64,000 nt of DNA from Cohnella terricola (GTDB taxonomy: Bacteria > Bacillota > Bacilli > Paenibacillales > Paenibacillaceae). This document shows, piece after piece, positions 25,717 through 32,588 of the stretch. The first letter of the stretch is position 1. Each line of letters opens with the position of its first letter. The notes under the pieces were generated by a model. That model was not told the DNA's origin, did no database searches, and saw nothing but the letters and a program-made list of their open reading frames with translations. The DNA lies in the NCBI RefSeq assembly GCF_007786475.1, contig NZ_VNJJ01000010.1, positions 1 through 64,000 of the forward strand, written 5' to 3'. Both the position numbers and the translations under genes were made by a program.

Positions 25717-26868
25717 GTGATTCAAACCGACATTTTCGGGAGAGAGCTTAAGAAGCTGGGATTCGATTTTTATACCGGGGTTCCTTGTTCCTTTTTGAAA
25801 CACTTGATCAATTATGCCATCAATGAATGCGATTATATTGGCGCGGCTAACGAAGGCGATGCGGTTGCCATAGCGGCGGGTGCCTCTTTGGGTGGAAAAA
25901 AGGCAGTCGTGCTGATGCAAAATTCGGGATTGTCCAATGCGGTTTCGCCGCTCGTGTCGCTTATCTATCCATTCCGGATACCGGTTCTAGGATTCATCAG
26001 TTGGCGGGGCCAGCCCGGATTTCCGGATGAGCCGCAGCATGAGCTGATGGGAAGAATTACGACAAAAATGCTCGATTCCATGCACGTAAAATGGGCGATC
26101 TTATCCTCGGAGTGGATGGAAGCCAAGCGGCAGTTGGCGATTGCGGCGAAATATATCGAACATGATGTTCCCTTTTTCTTCGTCGTCCGGAACGGGACAT
26201 TCGAACCTGAAACCCTCCGGAAGCACGATAGTCGGCGAAGCTTGAACCTGGTACACGCGATCGAGCTTGGCGACAGCCAGTTCCCTTCCCGACATGAAGC
26301 TTTGCAGACGATCAATAGGTGCAAAGACGACCGGACCGTACAACTGGCCACGACCGGTAAAACCGGCCGGCAATTGTATGAAATCGAGGATGCCTGCAAT
26401 AACCTCTATATGGTCGGATCCATGGGCTGCGTCGGATCATTGGGTCTTGGGATTGCGCTTAGCAAACCGGAATTCGATATATGGGTGATCGACGGGGATG
26501 GCGCATTGCTCATGCGCATGGGCAGCCAGGCTACGATCGGGTATTACAATCCGGGCAATCTGCTTCATATTCTGCTGGACAATAACGCTCATGATTCTAC
26601 GGGAGGACAGAAGACGGTTTCCCATAACGTAAATTTCGTCAATATCGCACGCTCATGCGGTTACGCCAAATCCATCTTCGTCCACAATCTGGATCAATTA
26701 AACGACTGCCTTAAAGAGTGGAAAAGGACGAAAGGCTTAACTTTTCTGCATCTGAAAATTTCAACCGGCAAGGAGGTCTCCCTTGGACGTCCCGCCAAGA
26801 AACCGCACGAGGTCATTAATAGGCTTAAGCAATTTTTGAACGGCAGACCCGAAGGCGAGGGGACCTGA
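25717..26868 (+). CDS. aepY: Phosphonopyruvate decarboxylase
   Basis: A 383-aa ThDP enzyme that turns phosphonopyruvate into phosphonoacetaldehyde, the irreversible step that pulls the PEP mutase equilibrium. Residues 1-~160 form the pyrimidine-binding half ('FYTGVPCSFLKHLI', 'AANEGDAVAIAAGASLGGKKAVVLMQNSG'). The C-terminal half has the ThDP motif 'VIDGDGALLMRMG', closing with 'LLDNNAHDSTGGQ'. The GTG start at 25717 has only a weak CAGGTG upstream. It overlaps the next gene by 1 nt. Confidence 0.93.
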   Translation: MIQTDIFGRELKKLGFDFYTGVPCSFLKHLINYAINECDYIGAANEGDAVAIAAGASLGGKKAVVLMQNSGLSNAVSPLVSLIYPFRIPVLGFISWRGQPGFPDEPQHELMGRITTKMLDSMHVKWAILSSEWMEAKRQLAIAAKYIEHDVPFFFVVRNGTFEPETLRKHDSRRSLNLVHAIELGDSQFPSRHEALQTINRCKDDRTVQLATTGKTGRQLYEIEDACNNLYMVGSMGCVGSLGLGIALSKPEFDIWVIDGDGALLMRMGSQATIGYYNPGNLLHILLDNNAHDSTGGQKTVSHNVNFVNIARSCGYAKSIFVHNLDQLNDCLKEWKRTKGLTFLHLKISTGKEVSLGRPAKKPHEVINRLKQFLNGRPEGEGT

Positions 26869-27992
26869 TGAGAACCGTCGAAAGAAAGGTGCTGCTGACT
26901 CCCGGACCGGCTACGACAACGGATGCCGTCAAATATGCGCAAGTGGTAACCGATGTATGCCCGCGAGAAAAAGAATTCGGATTACTCATGCAGAACGTCG
27001 CCCTCGAATTGACGCGCATCGTTGACGATTCCGGGTACTATTCGACCGTGTTGTTCGGGGGTTCCGGCACGGCCGCGGTGGAATCGATACTGAGCTCTGT
27101 CGTTCGGAAGGGCGACTTGATCGTCATCGTCAACAACGGTGCATATGGAAGGCGGATGTGCGAAATCGCCGAGGCCTACGGTCTGACTTATCTGGTCTTC
27201 CATGGAGAGCCTCATGTCGCTCTCGATCTGTCCGCTTTGGAATCGTTTCTCGATCATACCCGACAGCCCGTCACCCACTTGGCCGTCGTTCATCACGAGA
27301 CGACGACCGGGCTCCTGAACGATATCGCCGAGATCGGAGCGATATGCGGAAGACGCGATATCCGGTTCATCGTAGATGCAATAAGTTCGTTCGCGGCTAT
27401 TCCGATCCGGATGAAGGAAATGAACATTCATTATCTCGCGGCGAGCTCGAACAAAAATCTGCAAGCGATGCCCGGGATTTCGTTCGTCATCGCCGATTCG
27501 GAATTATTGCAACGGGGGCTGCCCGATAAACCGCGCAATTATTACTTGAATTTATTCGAGCAGCATCGTTTTTTCAGCGAGACCGGACAAACGCGATTTA
27601 CGCCGCCGGTACAAACGATTTATGCGCTGAAACGGGCAATCGAGGAACTGAACGAAGAAGGCGTCGAGCAAAGGTATTTAAGGTATCAGGAGTGCTGGGA
27701 AACGTTAATCGAAGGCATACGGGGGCTGGGTTTACGGTATATATCCAGCTCACGTCTCCATTCTAAACTGGTCACCTCGATTTTCGAACCGGATTTCGAC
27801 GGATACAACTTCAAAGAAATGCATGATTATTTGCATTTCAGAGGGTATACCATCTATCCGGGCAAACTCGACGAATTCAAGACGTTTCGCATTGCGAATA
27901 TCGGAGATATCACCCCAAGCGATATCGAGGCCTTCATCGGGCTTCTTGAAATCTACTTCAGACGCAAGGGTTTTATCTTGAACGGGAGATGA
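26868..27992 (+). CDS. phnW: 2-aminoethylphosphonate--pyruvate transaminase
   Basis: A 374-aa fold-type I aminotransferase. The opening 'KVLLTPGPATTTDAVKYAQVVTDVCPREKEF' and 'LFGGSGTAAVESIL' are characteristic of the PhnW family; the PLP lysine lies in 'AASSNKNLQAMPG'. Next to a phosphonopyruvate decarboxylase it should run towards synthesis, making 2-aminoethylphosphonate from phosphonoacetaldehyde. No phosphonatase or C-P lyase gene lies nearby, which argues against catabolism. It begins inside the stop of the decarboxylase gene (1-nt overlap). Confidence 0.92.
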   Translation: MRTVERKVLLTPGPATTTDAVKYAQVVTDVCPREKEFGLLMQNVALELTRIVDDSGYYSTVLFGGSGTAAVESILSSVVRKGDLIVIVNNGAYGRRMCEIAEAYGLTYLVFHGEPHVALDLSALESFLDHTRQPVTHLAVVHHETTTGLLNDIAEIGAICGRRDIRFIVDAISSFAAIPIRMKEMNIHYLAASSNKNLQAMPGISFVIADSELLQRGLPDKPRNYYLNLFEQHRFFSETGQTRFTPPVQTIYALKRAIEELNEEGVEQRYLRYQECWETLIEGIRGLGLRYISSSRLHSKLVTSIFEPDFDGYNFKEMHDYLHFRGYTIYPGKLDEFKTFRIANIGDITPSDIEAFIGLLEIYFRRKGFILNGR

Positions 27993-27996
27993 TCGG

Positions 27997-28746
27997 GTGG
28001 AGCACGCCATTGTTCGCAGCAAAATGAAAAAGGGGCTTCCGCTTATGGGCGATCCCTTCATGAAATATTATGTTCCGGATACGGACTGGTTGACATCACC
28101 CAGCTTCAACCGAATGTTGAAGTCTTATACCAGCGTGTTCGTTAAGCCGGACATCGGCAGAAAGGGAAACGGGATTATCCGGGTTCGGAATATAGGTAGA
28201 AAACGAGTTGAAATTTCTTCTCAACAAGGTACGATCGCGTGTCCGCGAGATCAGGCATACTCCAAAATCGAGCCTATGCTGCAACCGAATAAGAGCTACC
28301 TTGTCCAACAGGGAATTAATCTGGCGACATATAAAAGACGTCCTTTCGATGTCCGCGTCGTGCTGCAAAAGCCATCGGGCATTTGGAGAGCGACATTGAT
28401 GTGCGCCAAAGTCGCTCCCCGTAAATCGTCGGTCGTCACCAACGTGGCCAAAGGCGCCAAAGATTACAATCTTTATCGGTTGCTCAGGAGAACCGATCAG
28501 ATCTTGAAAACGTCGGAGGTCATGCGGGATTTATTAGATGTCTCCTTTCAAACCGCGCAGATATTAAACGCTAAATTTCCCCTTAGAATCGTTGGATTAG
28601 ATTTGGCTGTAGATAAGAGAGGCAAGGTCTGGTTTCTCGAAGCCAATACGAAACCGGATAACGTAGGCTTGGAGTCGATCGATCGGAGGCTGCATCGCAA
28701 ATATTTGAAGGCTAAAAGAATCATCAGGAAAGCTTCAGAGGAGTGA
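27997..28746 (+). CDS. YheC/YheD-family ATP-grasp protein (second of three)
   Basis: A 249-aa, single-domain ATP-grasp protein starting at GTG 27997 behind GGGAG. Landmarks are 'VFVKPDIGRKGNGIIRV', 'YLVQQGINLATYKRRPFDVRVVLQK' and 'RIVGLDLAVDKRGKVWFLEANTKPDN' with its Glu-Ala-Asn metal site. It is shorter than the first copy, lacking the Arg-rich N-terminal extension and acidic tail. It starts 4 nt after the transaminase stop. It is a candidate ligase or cell-surface assembly enzyme for the 2-aminoethylphosphonate made by the preceding genes. Confidence 0.83.
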   Translation: MEHAIVRSKMKKGLPLMGDPFMKYYVPDTDWLTSPSFNRMLKSYTSVFVKPDIGRKGNGIIRVRNIGRKRVEISSQQGTIACPRDQAYSKIEPMLQPNKSYLVQQGINLATYKRRPFDVRVVLQKPSGIWRATLMCAKVAPRKSSVVTNVAKGAKDYNLYRLLRRTDQILKTSEVMRDLLDVSFQTAQILNAKFPLRIVGLDLAVDKRGKVWFLEANTKPDNVGLESIDRRLHRKYLKAKRIIRKASEE

Positions 28747-28750
28747 GTTG

Positions 28751-29512
28751 ATGGTAACCAAATGGGATCCTTCCAAGTGGGAGATTCATAAGCTGTATTC
28801 CGGACATCCCGACTTGAAGAAGCTGTTGCCGCATACTGAGATTCTTTCCAGAGGAACGTTGTCCGAGTTCTTAAACCGTTACTCCTACGTCTATATCAAG
28901 GGGAAGAACGAACATACCGGCTTGAGAATGATCAAAGCGCGCAAGATCCGGCACGGATACGAATTCGTAAACGTAAAAGGCGATCCGATCTACACCGAAT
29001 CCTTCGAGGATTTCTATGAGCAAGTAACAGAAGGAAGAAGATCAAGCTCGATTCTTGTGCAAAGGGCAATCGATCTGGCCAAGATTGAGGGGAGACCGTT
29101 CTCCACTCGTCTCATGTTGATGCGGGACAGGAGAGAAAAGTGGCAATATGCGGGGATGCTTGCCAAAGTCGCCGGCGAACACAGCGTGGTAACAAACATA
29201 CGGAGGGGCGGGGGATACGCCGCCACCATCGAGCATGCCTTGTCCAAGTCATTGGGATATAGCCGCGAACAAATCGAGAGAATGAAAGAAAAGATAATCG
29301 ATACGGGTTATCGTTTAATACGTTACGCCGCAAAACGAGGATACAAAACCTATGAAACAGGCATCGATATCGGTATCGATAAGAAAGGACAAATTTGGAT
29401 TATCGAGGTTAACCTGGCTTACCCATCATACGGATTGTTCAATCGATTAGAAGATAAAACTTATTATCGTAGGATAAAAGAATTGGCAGCGGAATATAAA
29501 AAGAAGAAATAA
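28751..29512 (+). CDS. YheC/YheD-family ATP-grasp protein (third of three)
   Basis: A 253-aa ATP-grasp protein. ATG 28751 is preferred over TTG 28748 because GAGGAG is then 8 nt away. It has 'ILVQRAIDLAKIEGRPFSTRLMLMRD', 'MLAKVAGEHSVVTNIRRGGGY' and 'TGIDIGIDKKGQIWIIEVNLAYPSYG'. It is the last gene of the phosphonate operon and is closed by a terminator at 29531. Its specificity presumably differs from the second copy because the N-terminal thirds are dissimilar. Confidence 0.83.
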   Translation: MVTKWDPSKWEIHKLYSGHPDLKKLLPHTEILSRGTLSEFLNRYSYVYIKGKNEHTGLRMIKARKIRHGYEFVNVKGDPIYTESFEDFYEQVTEGRRSSSILVQRAIDLAKIEGRPFSTRLMLMRDRREKWQYAGMLAKVAGEHSVVTNIRRGGGYAATIEHALSKSLGYSREQIERMKEKIIDTGYRLIRYAAKRGYKTYETGIDIGIDKKGQIWIIEVNLAYPSYGLFNRLEDKTYYRRIKELAAEYKKKK

Positions 29513-29530
29513 GAATAAATTGACGCGAAG

Positions 29531-29575
29531 AAGCACCAACCGACTAGGGAATCGTCCCTTCGTTTGTTGGTGCTT
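29531..29575. terminator. Bidirectional terminator between the phosphonate operon and fabH
   Basis: AAGCACCAAC (29531-29540) pairs with GTTGGTGCTT (29566-29575), followed by T, with a small inner stem AGGGA/TCCCT. Confidence 0.8.
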
Positions 29576-29589
29576 TTCCCCATGTGCAA

Positions 29590-30555
29590 TTAGATTGTCC
29601 ATTCGAGCAGCAAACCAGATTGCGTCAATCCGGAGCCGAATCCGTACAAGGCGACCAACTGGTTCGGACGAAGCTTGCCTTCCTTATAAGCCGCGTCCAG
29701 AGCAAGCGGGATCGTAGCGGCGGAAGTATTGCCGTTGCGAACGACGCTTTCCAAAGCTTTCTCGAAAGGGAATTCCATCCGCTCGCAGATCGCTTCGATC
29801 ATGCGGAGATTGGCGCTATGAGGAACGAACCAATCGAGCTGATGTATTGTCCGACCAGCTTTGCTAAGCAAATCCGCGACGCCTCCCGGTACGGTAGATA
29901 ATGCCCATTTGTACACCTCTCGGCCGTTCTGCACAATCTTTCCGCCTGGATAGCTGTACACATGCATGCCTCCAGTTCCGTCCGTTACGGCGTTCGAAGC
30001 AAGGAACGCGCCTGATTCGGCAGCCTCGACAAGCACCGCGCCGGCGCCATCGCCGAATAGGATACACGTGGAACGGTCCGAATAATCGGTAATTTTCGTC
30101 AACGTTTCCGCTCCGATGACGACGATTCGGCGATAGGCTCCGCTTAAGATGAGCCCGTTCGCCATCTGCAGGGCGGACACGAATCCCGCGCAAGCGGCGC
30201 TAATGTCGACAGCTAAGCATCTCTCCGCTCCGATCGCTTGCTGAACTTGCGAAGCGACGGACGGAAACGGCATGTCGGGCGTCGTCGTTGCCACGATAAT
30301 GCCGTCGACCGAGGAAGCATCGATGGCCGGGAAACGTTCCAGCATGTTCTGCACGGCGGCGATCGCCAGGCGGCTTGTCGTTTGCTCCGCTGAAGCGCGA
30401 TGCCGCTGTTCGATACCCGTGCGTCTAACGATCCATTCGTTATTCGTATCGACCATTTGTTCCAAATCCGCGTTCGTAATCAGCTGTTCGGGCACGTAAC
30501 TTCCAATAGCCGCAATATGAGCCGTTGAGCTTATGCCGGTGATGCGCTGCGTCAT
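29590..30555 (-). CDS. fabH: 3-oxoacyl-[acyl-carrier-protein] synthase III
   Basis: A 321-aa KAS III that starts fatty-acid chains by condensing acyl-CoA with malonyl-ACP. The triad is Cys in 'DISAACAGFVSALQ', His in 'WFVPHSANLRMIEAI', and Asn in 'VVRNGNTSAATIPLAL'. The glycine-rich 'FGDGAGAVLVE' and 'LYGFGSGLTQSGLLLEW' are typical. GGAGG stands 7 nt before the ATG. A FapR box directly after the promoter places it in the lipid-homeostasis regulon. It could be the housekeeping FabH or a second copy. Confidence 0.93.
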   Translation of the reverse strand: MTQRITGISSTAHIAAIGSYVPEQLITNADLEQMVDTNNEWIVRRTGIEQRHRASAEQTTSRLAIAAVQNMLERFPAIDASSVDGIIVATTTPDMPFPSVASQVQQAIGAERCLAVDISAACAGFVSALQMANGLILSGAYRRIVVIGAETLTKITDYSDRSTCILFGDGAGAVLVEAAESGAFLASNAVTDGTGGMHVYSYPGGKIVQNGREVYKWALSTVPGGVADLLSKAGRTIHQLDWFVPHSANLRMIEAICERMEFPFEKALESVVRNGNTSAATIPLALDAAYKEGKLRPNQLVALYGFGSGLTQSGLLLEWTI

Positions 30556-30587
30556 GTTACCGCCTCCGAATATTTTGGTATTAAGTA

Positions 30588-30604
30588 TTAGTACCAGGTT
30601 CTAA
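30588..30604 (-). promoter_or_regulatory. FapR operator of fabH
   Basis: TTAGTACCAGGTTCTAA closely follows the known FapR palindrome (TTAGTACC followed by an inverted half). It lies at the predicted transcription start, where FapR would block RNA polymerase until malonyl-CoA rises. Confidence 0.7.
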
Positions 30605-30611
30605 TGACTAC

Positions 30612-30640
30612 ATCATACTTTGGGCGATCTCCTTTGTCAA
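30612..30640 (-). promoter_or_regulatory. Vegetative promoter of fabH
   Basis: On the reverse strand: TTGACA (30640-30635), 17 nt, TATGAT (30617-30612). Confidence 0.75.
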
Positions 30641-30755
30641 TACTGCAATTGGATCAGCGCAGCGGAGCAGAAATCGAATAATAACGGCTTTCAAAGCGCA
30701 CTCTATGTTGTGGCGGCACCGCTAAGCATACGACTAAGAAGGGGGCAATATTCCC

Positions 30756-31382
30756 ATGCGCAAAGGGATAGTAGCCAGCTCCGTCTTATTATCATCCGCA
30801 ATTGCTTTGTCGGGATGCATGAATAATACGGGGGATTTGGGAAACAAAAATATTCGCAATAACTCCGTTCACAATAACGCCGTGCGCGAATACGGAGTCG
30901 ATAGACACAAGCTGCATGGAAGCGCTCTGAGAATGCATTTCGCCAACGATTCGGACAACGACCAGAATCGCATGTACGGGGAAAGGCGCATTAATAACAA
31001 CGTCATTGGCATGCATGGCAACTCAAGGATCGAATCGAGCGACCGAATCGCAAACAAAATATCCGCGATGCCGGGCATCGGGTCGGCGTTCGTGATCATG
31101 ACGGATCATAACGCGTATGTGGCCGTCAAAGAACACGTCAAAGCGAATAGCGGAAGCACCGCGCTGACGGACGAAGTCAAAGACAAGATCGTAGATCAAG
31201 TCAAATCGCTGTCGCCATCCGTAGAGAATGTCTACGTCTCCGCGAATCCGGACTTCGCAGGCCGGATGGAAGGTTATGCGACTAACGTCAAAGCCGGCCA
31301 TCCGATCCAAGGTTTCCTGGCCGAATTCAACGCACTTGTCGAGCGTGTGTTTCCGGCTCCTTCTGGCACGAGAGCCCGTTAG
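30756..31382 (+). CDS. YhcN/YlaJ-family sporulation lipoprotein
   Basis: A 208-aa lipoprotein. The signal peptide 'MRKGIVASSVLLSSAIALSGC' ends in a lipobox (LSGC), giving a lipidated cysteine at residue 21. An Asn/His-rich spacer follows. From residue ~90 the YhcN/YlaJ domain is seen ('SDRIANKISAMPGIGSAFVIMTDHNAYVAV', 'VKDKIVDQVKSLSPSVENVYVSANPDF'). Family members sit in the spore inner membrane or forespore. It lies upstream of gerE on the same strand but is separated from it by a terminator and repeats. Confidence 0.88.
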   Translation: MRKGIVASSVLLSSAIALSGCMNNTGDLGNKNIRNNSVHNNAVREYGVDRHKLHGSALRMHFANDSDNDQNRMYGERRINNNVIGMHGNSRIESSDRIANKISAMPGIGSAFVIMTDHNAYVAVKEHVKANSGSTALTDEVKDKIVDQVKSLSPSVENVYVSANPDFAGRMEGYATNVKAGHPIQGFLAEFNALVERVFPAPSGTRAR

Positions 31383-31405
31383 ACGACGTGACTGCCATAT
31401 TCGAA

Positions 31406-31446
31406 AAAGGGCTGTCCCATAAGCGATTGGGCTGCCCTTTTTTTGT
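31406..31446 (+). terminator. Terminator after the YhcN-like gene
   Basis: AAAGGGC (31406-31412) pairs with GCCCTTT (31434-31440), with a TCCCA/TTGGG inner stem, followed by a run of T. Confidence 0.8.
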
Positions 31447-31464
31447 TGCCACCGTCCACGGGTT

Positions 31465-31770
31465 ATGTAACGGTCCCGCATACCGTAACAGACGGCGAAC
31501 CACCGTTCACGGGCGCTCTAACGGTCTCGCAGGCCCTTACAACCGCCAAAACCTCGCTCGCGTGCGCTGTAACGGTCTCGCAGGCCCTTACAACAGCCAA
31601 AACCTCGCTCGCGTGCGCTGTAACGGTCTCGCAGACCGTTACAGCCGCAAAAACCTTGTCCGTGCACACTCTAACGGTCCCGCAGACCGTAACAGCCACC
31701 AAAATCCCATCCGCGCACACTCTAACGGTCCTGCAGACCGTAACAGACGCCGAACCACCGCCCATTAGTC
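31465..31770. repeat. Six 51-bp tandem repeats with hairpins between the yhcN-like gene and gerE
   Basis: Units begin at 31465, 31516, 31567, 31618, 31669 and 31720. Each starts with TAACGGTC and most contain its inverted copy (GACCGTTA) 5 nt later, so each unit can fold into a short hairpin. Several frames stay open across the array only because 51 is a multiple of 3. It is not CRISPR: there are no unique spacers. The interval 31447-31810 holds nothing else that I can support. Confidence 0.9.
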
Positions 31771-31810
31771 GCGAACTTCAGGCACGGTGCCCATTTTGTC
31801 GGACCGCCGC

Positions 31811-31838
31811 ACCAGAGGAAAACCCTTTTCATATGATA
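31811..31838 (+). promoter_or_regulatory. Sigma-K type promoter of gerE
   Basis: AC (31811-31812), 17 nt, CATATGATA (31830-31838). This fits the sigma-K consensus AC-N16/17-CATANNNTA; gerE of Bacillus subtilis is transcribed by sigma-K. Confidence 0.65.
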
Positions 31839-31900
31839 AAGTTGACTGTATCCCTATACCTTGTAATCACACATTCCCGGGCAAGGAGGGGTGACAAACG

Positions 31901-32095
31901 TTGAAAGGCAGCGACCATAAAAGCAAATTCCTACTCACCAATCGGGAACGCGAAGTCTTCGAACTGCTCGTACAGGACAAGACGACCCGCGACATTGCGC
32001 AGCAGTTGTTTATCAGCGAGAAAACGGTTCGCAACCACATCTCGAATGTGATGTGTTTTGAAACACACCCAAATGAGAACGGCGGGAAGCGTTGA
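31901..32095 (+). CDS. gerE: gerE, 5' part (split by the integrative element)
   Basis: TTG 31901 follows AAGGAGG by 11 nt. Codons to 32053 encode residues 1-51 of GerE, including 'LLTNREREVFELLVQDKTTRDIAQQLFISEKTVRNHISNVM', nearly all of the LuxR-type helix-turn-helix. After 32053 the frame enters the element and adds 13 foreign residues (CFETHPNENGGKR) before a stop. The missing 23 residues are at 55290-55361. Joined through the 18-bp direct repeat they give a 74-aa protein, the length of Bacillus subtilis GerE and very like it. GerE activates and represses late coat genes in the mother cell. The unexcised form lacks the final helix and is probably inactive. Confidence 0.93.
   Translation: MKGSDHKSKFLLTNREREVFELLVQDKTTRDIAQQLFISEKTVRNHISNVMCFETHPNENGGKR
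32036..32073 (+). other. attL: gerE/element left junction
   Basis: The direct-repeat copy CACATCTCGAATGTGATG spans 32036-32053. The element arm, 24 nt at 32050-32073, is the exact reverse complement of the right-end arm at 55254-55277. The single repeat difference (TCG here, TCC at the right) is silent for Ser. Confidence 0.9.
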
Positions 32096-32240
32096 TTTTA
32101 TTGGGTTTTTCGGAGTTAACTCATCTGTGTGGTGTTTGTTCAATAAGAAGAGTTGCTTTATTGTGATAAGTACGGATAAGCAATGAGTATGTCCTTAAAC
32201 AACGCAAGTTTTACGGAATAATAACTGCTTGCAGTAAACA

Positions 32241-32269
32241 TTGAATAACCGAGAAGTTTGTCTTATACT
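32241..32269 (+). promoter_or_regulatory. Promoter of the RT-associated RNA
   Basis: TTGAAT (32241-32246), 17 nt, TATACT (32264-32269). The predicted start is near 32276, some 310 nt before the RT start codon. Confidence 0.6.
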
Positions 32270-32275
32270 GGAAGA

Positions 32276-32588
32276 GTAATAACGCCTTATGTATCGACAT
32301 AAGGGTAAGGGATTGTTGTCAACTGTCTGATTAGCATTCCTATCTGGAATCGGGTCTCGGTTGATAGCTGTTTAGATAGCATGACTGTGACAAGCCAACT
32401 CACAAGCATGAAGTCTAATCCTCCCATCTCCTTAACTATTATAACGTAGTTAAGTATTGAGCGAATTGTTGGGCAGCTGGATTCATTATGTATTTTATAA
32501 CTGAATGCAAGTCGGGTTATACCTGTCGGCTTAGGGATGCTGCCCCTCATGTCGACAGGTATTACGCCTTTAATGGGGGAATTATTAT
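32276..32588 (+). ncRNA. Structured ~310-nt RNA upstream of the reverse transcriptase
   Basis: There is no supported forward ORF between the promoter and the RT. Hairpins seen: CCTTATGT/ACATAAGG (32285-32304, tetraloop ATCG), TAACTA/TAGTTA near 32435-32455, and a 9-bp TACCTGTCG/CGACAGGTA stem (32520-32561) with AGGG/CCCCT inside. Defence RTs of the DRT2 type carry such a template RNA 5' of the RT gene, so this is the likely template (inference). The boundaries are approximate. Confidence 0.6.

Noticed and set aside
26868-27992. Phosphonate catabolism (PhnW working with phosphonatase)
   Set aside because: No phosphonatase, phosphonate transporter or C-P lyase genes nearby, while PEP mutase and the decarboxylase are present.
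31465-31770. CRISPR array
   Set aside because: Repeats are head-to-tail with no unique spacers, and no cas genes are present.
31443-31904. Thr/Val-rich repeat ORFs in both strands over the 51-bp array
   Set aside because: Open only because 51 is a multiple of 3. No ribosome sites, and the array carries hairpins rather than coding signals.
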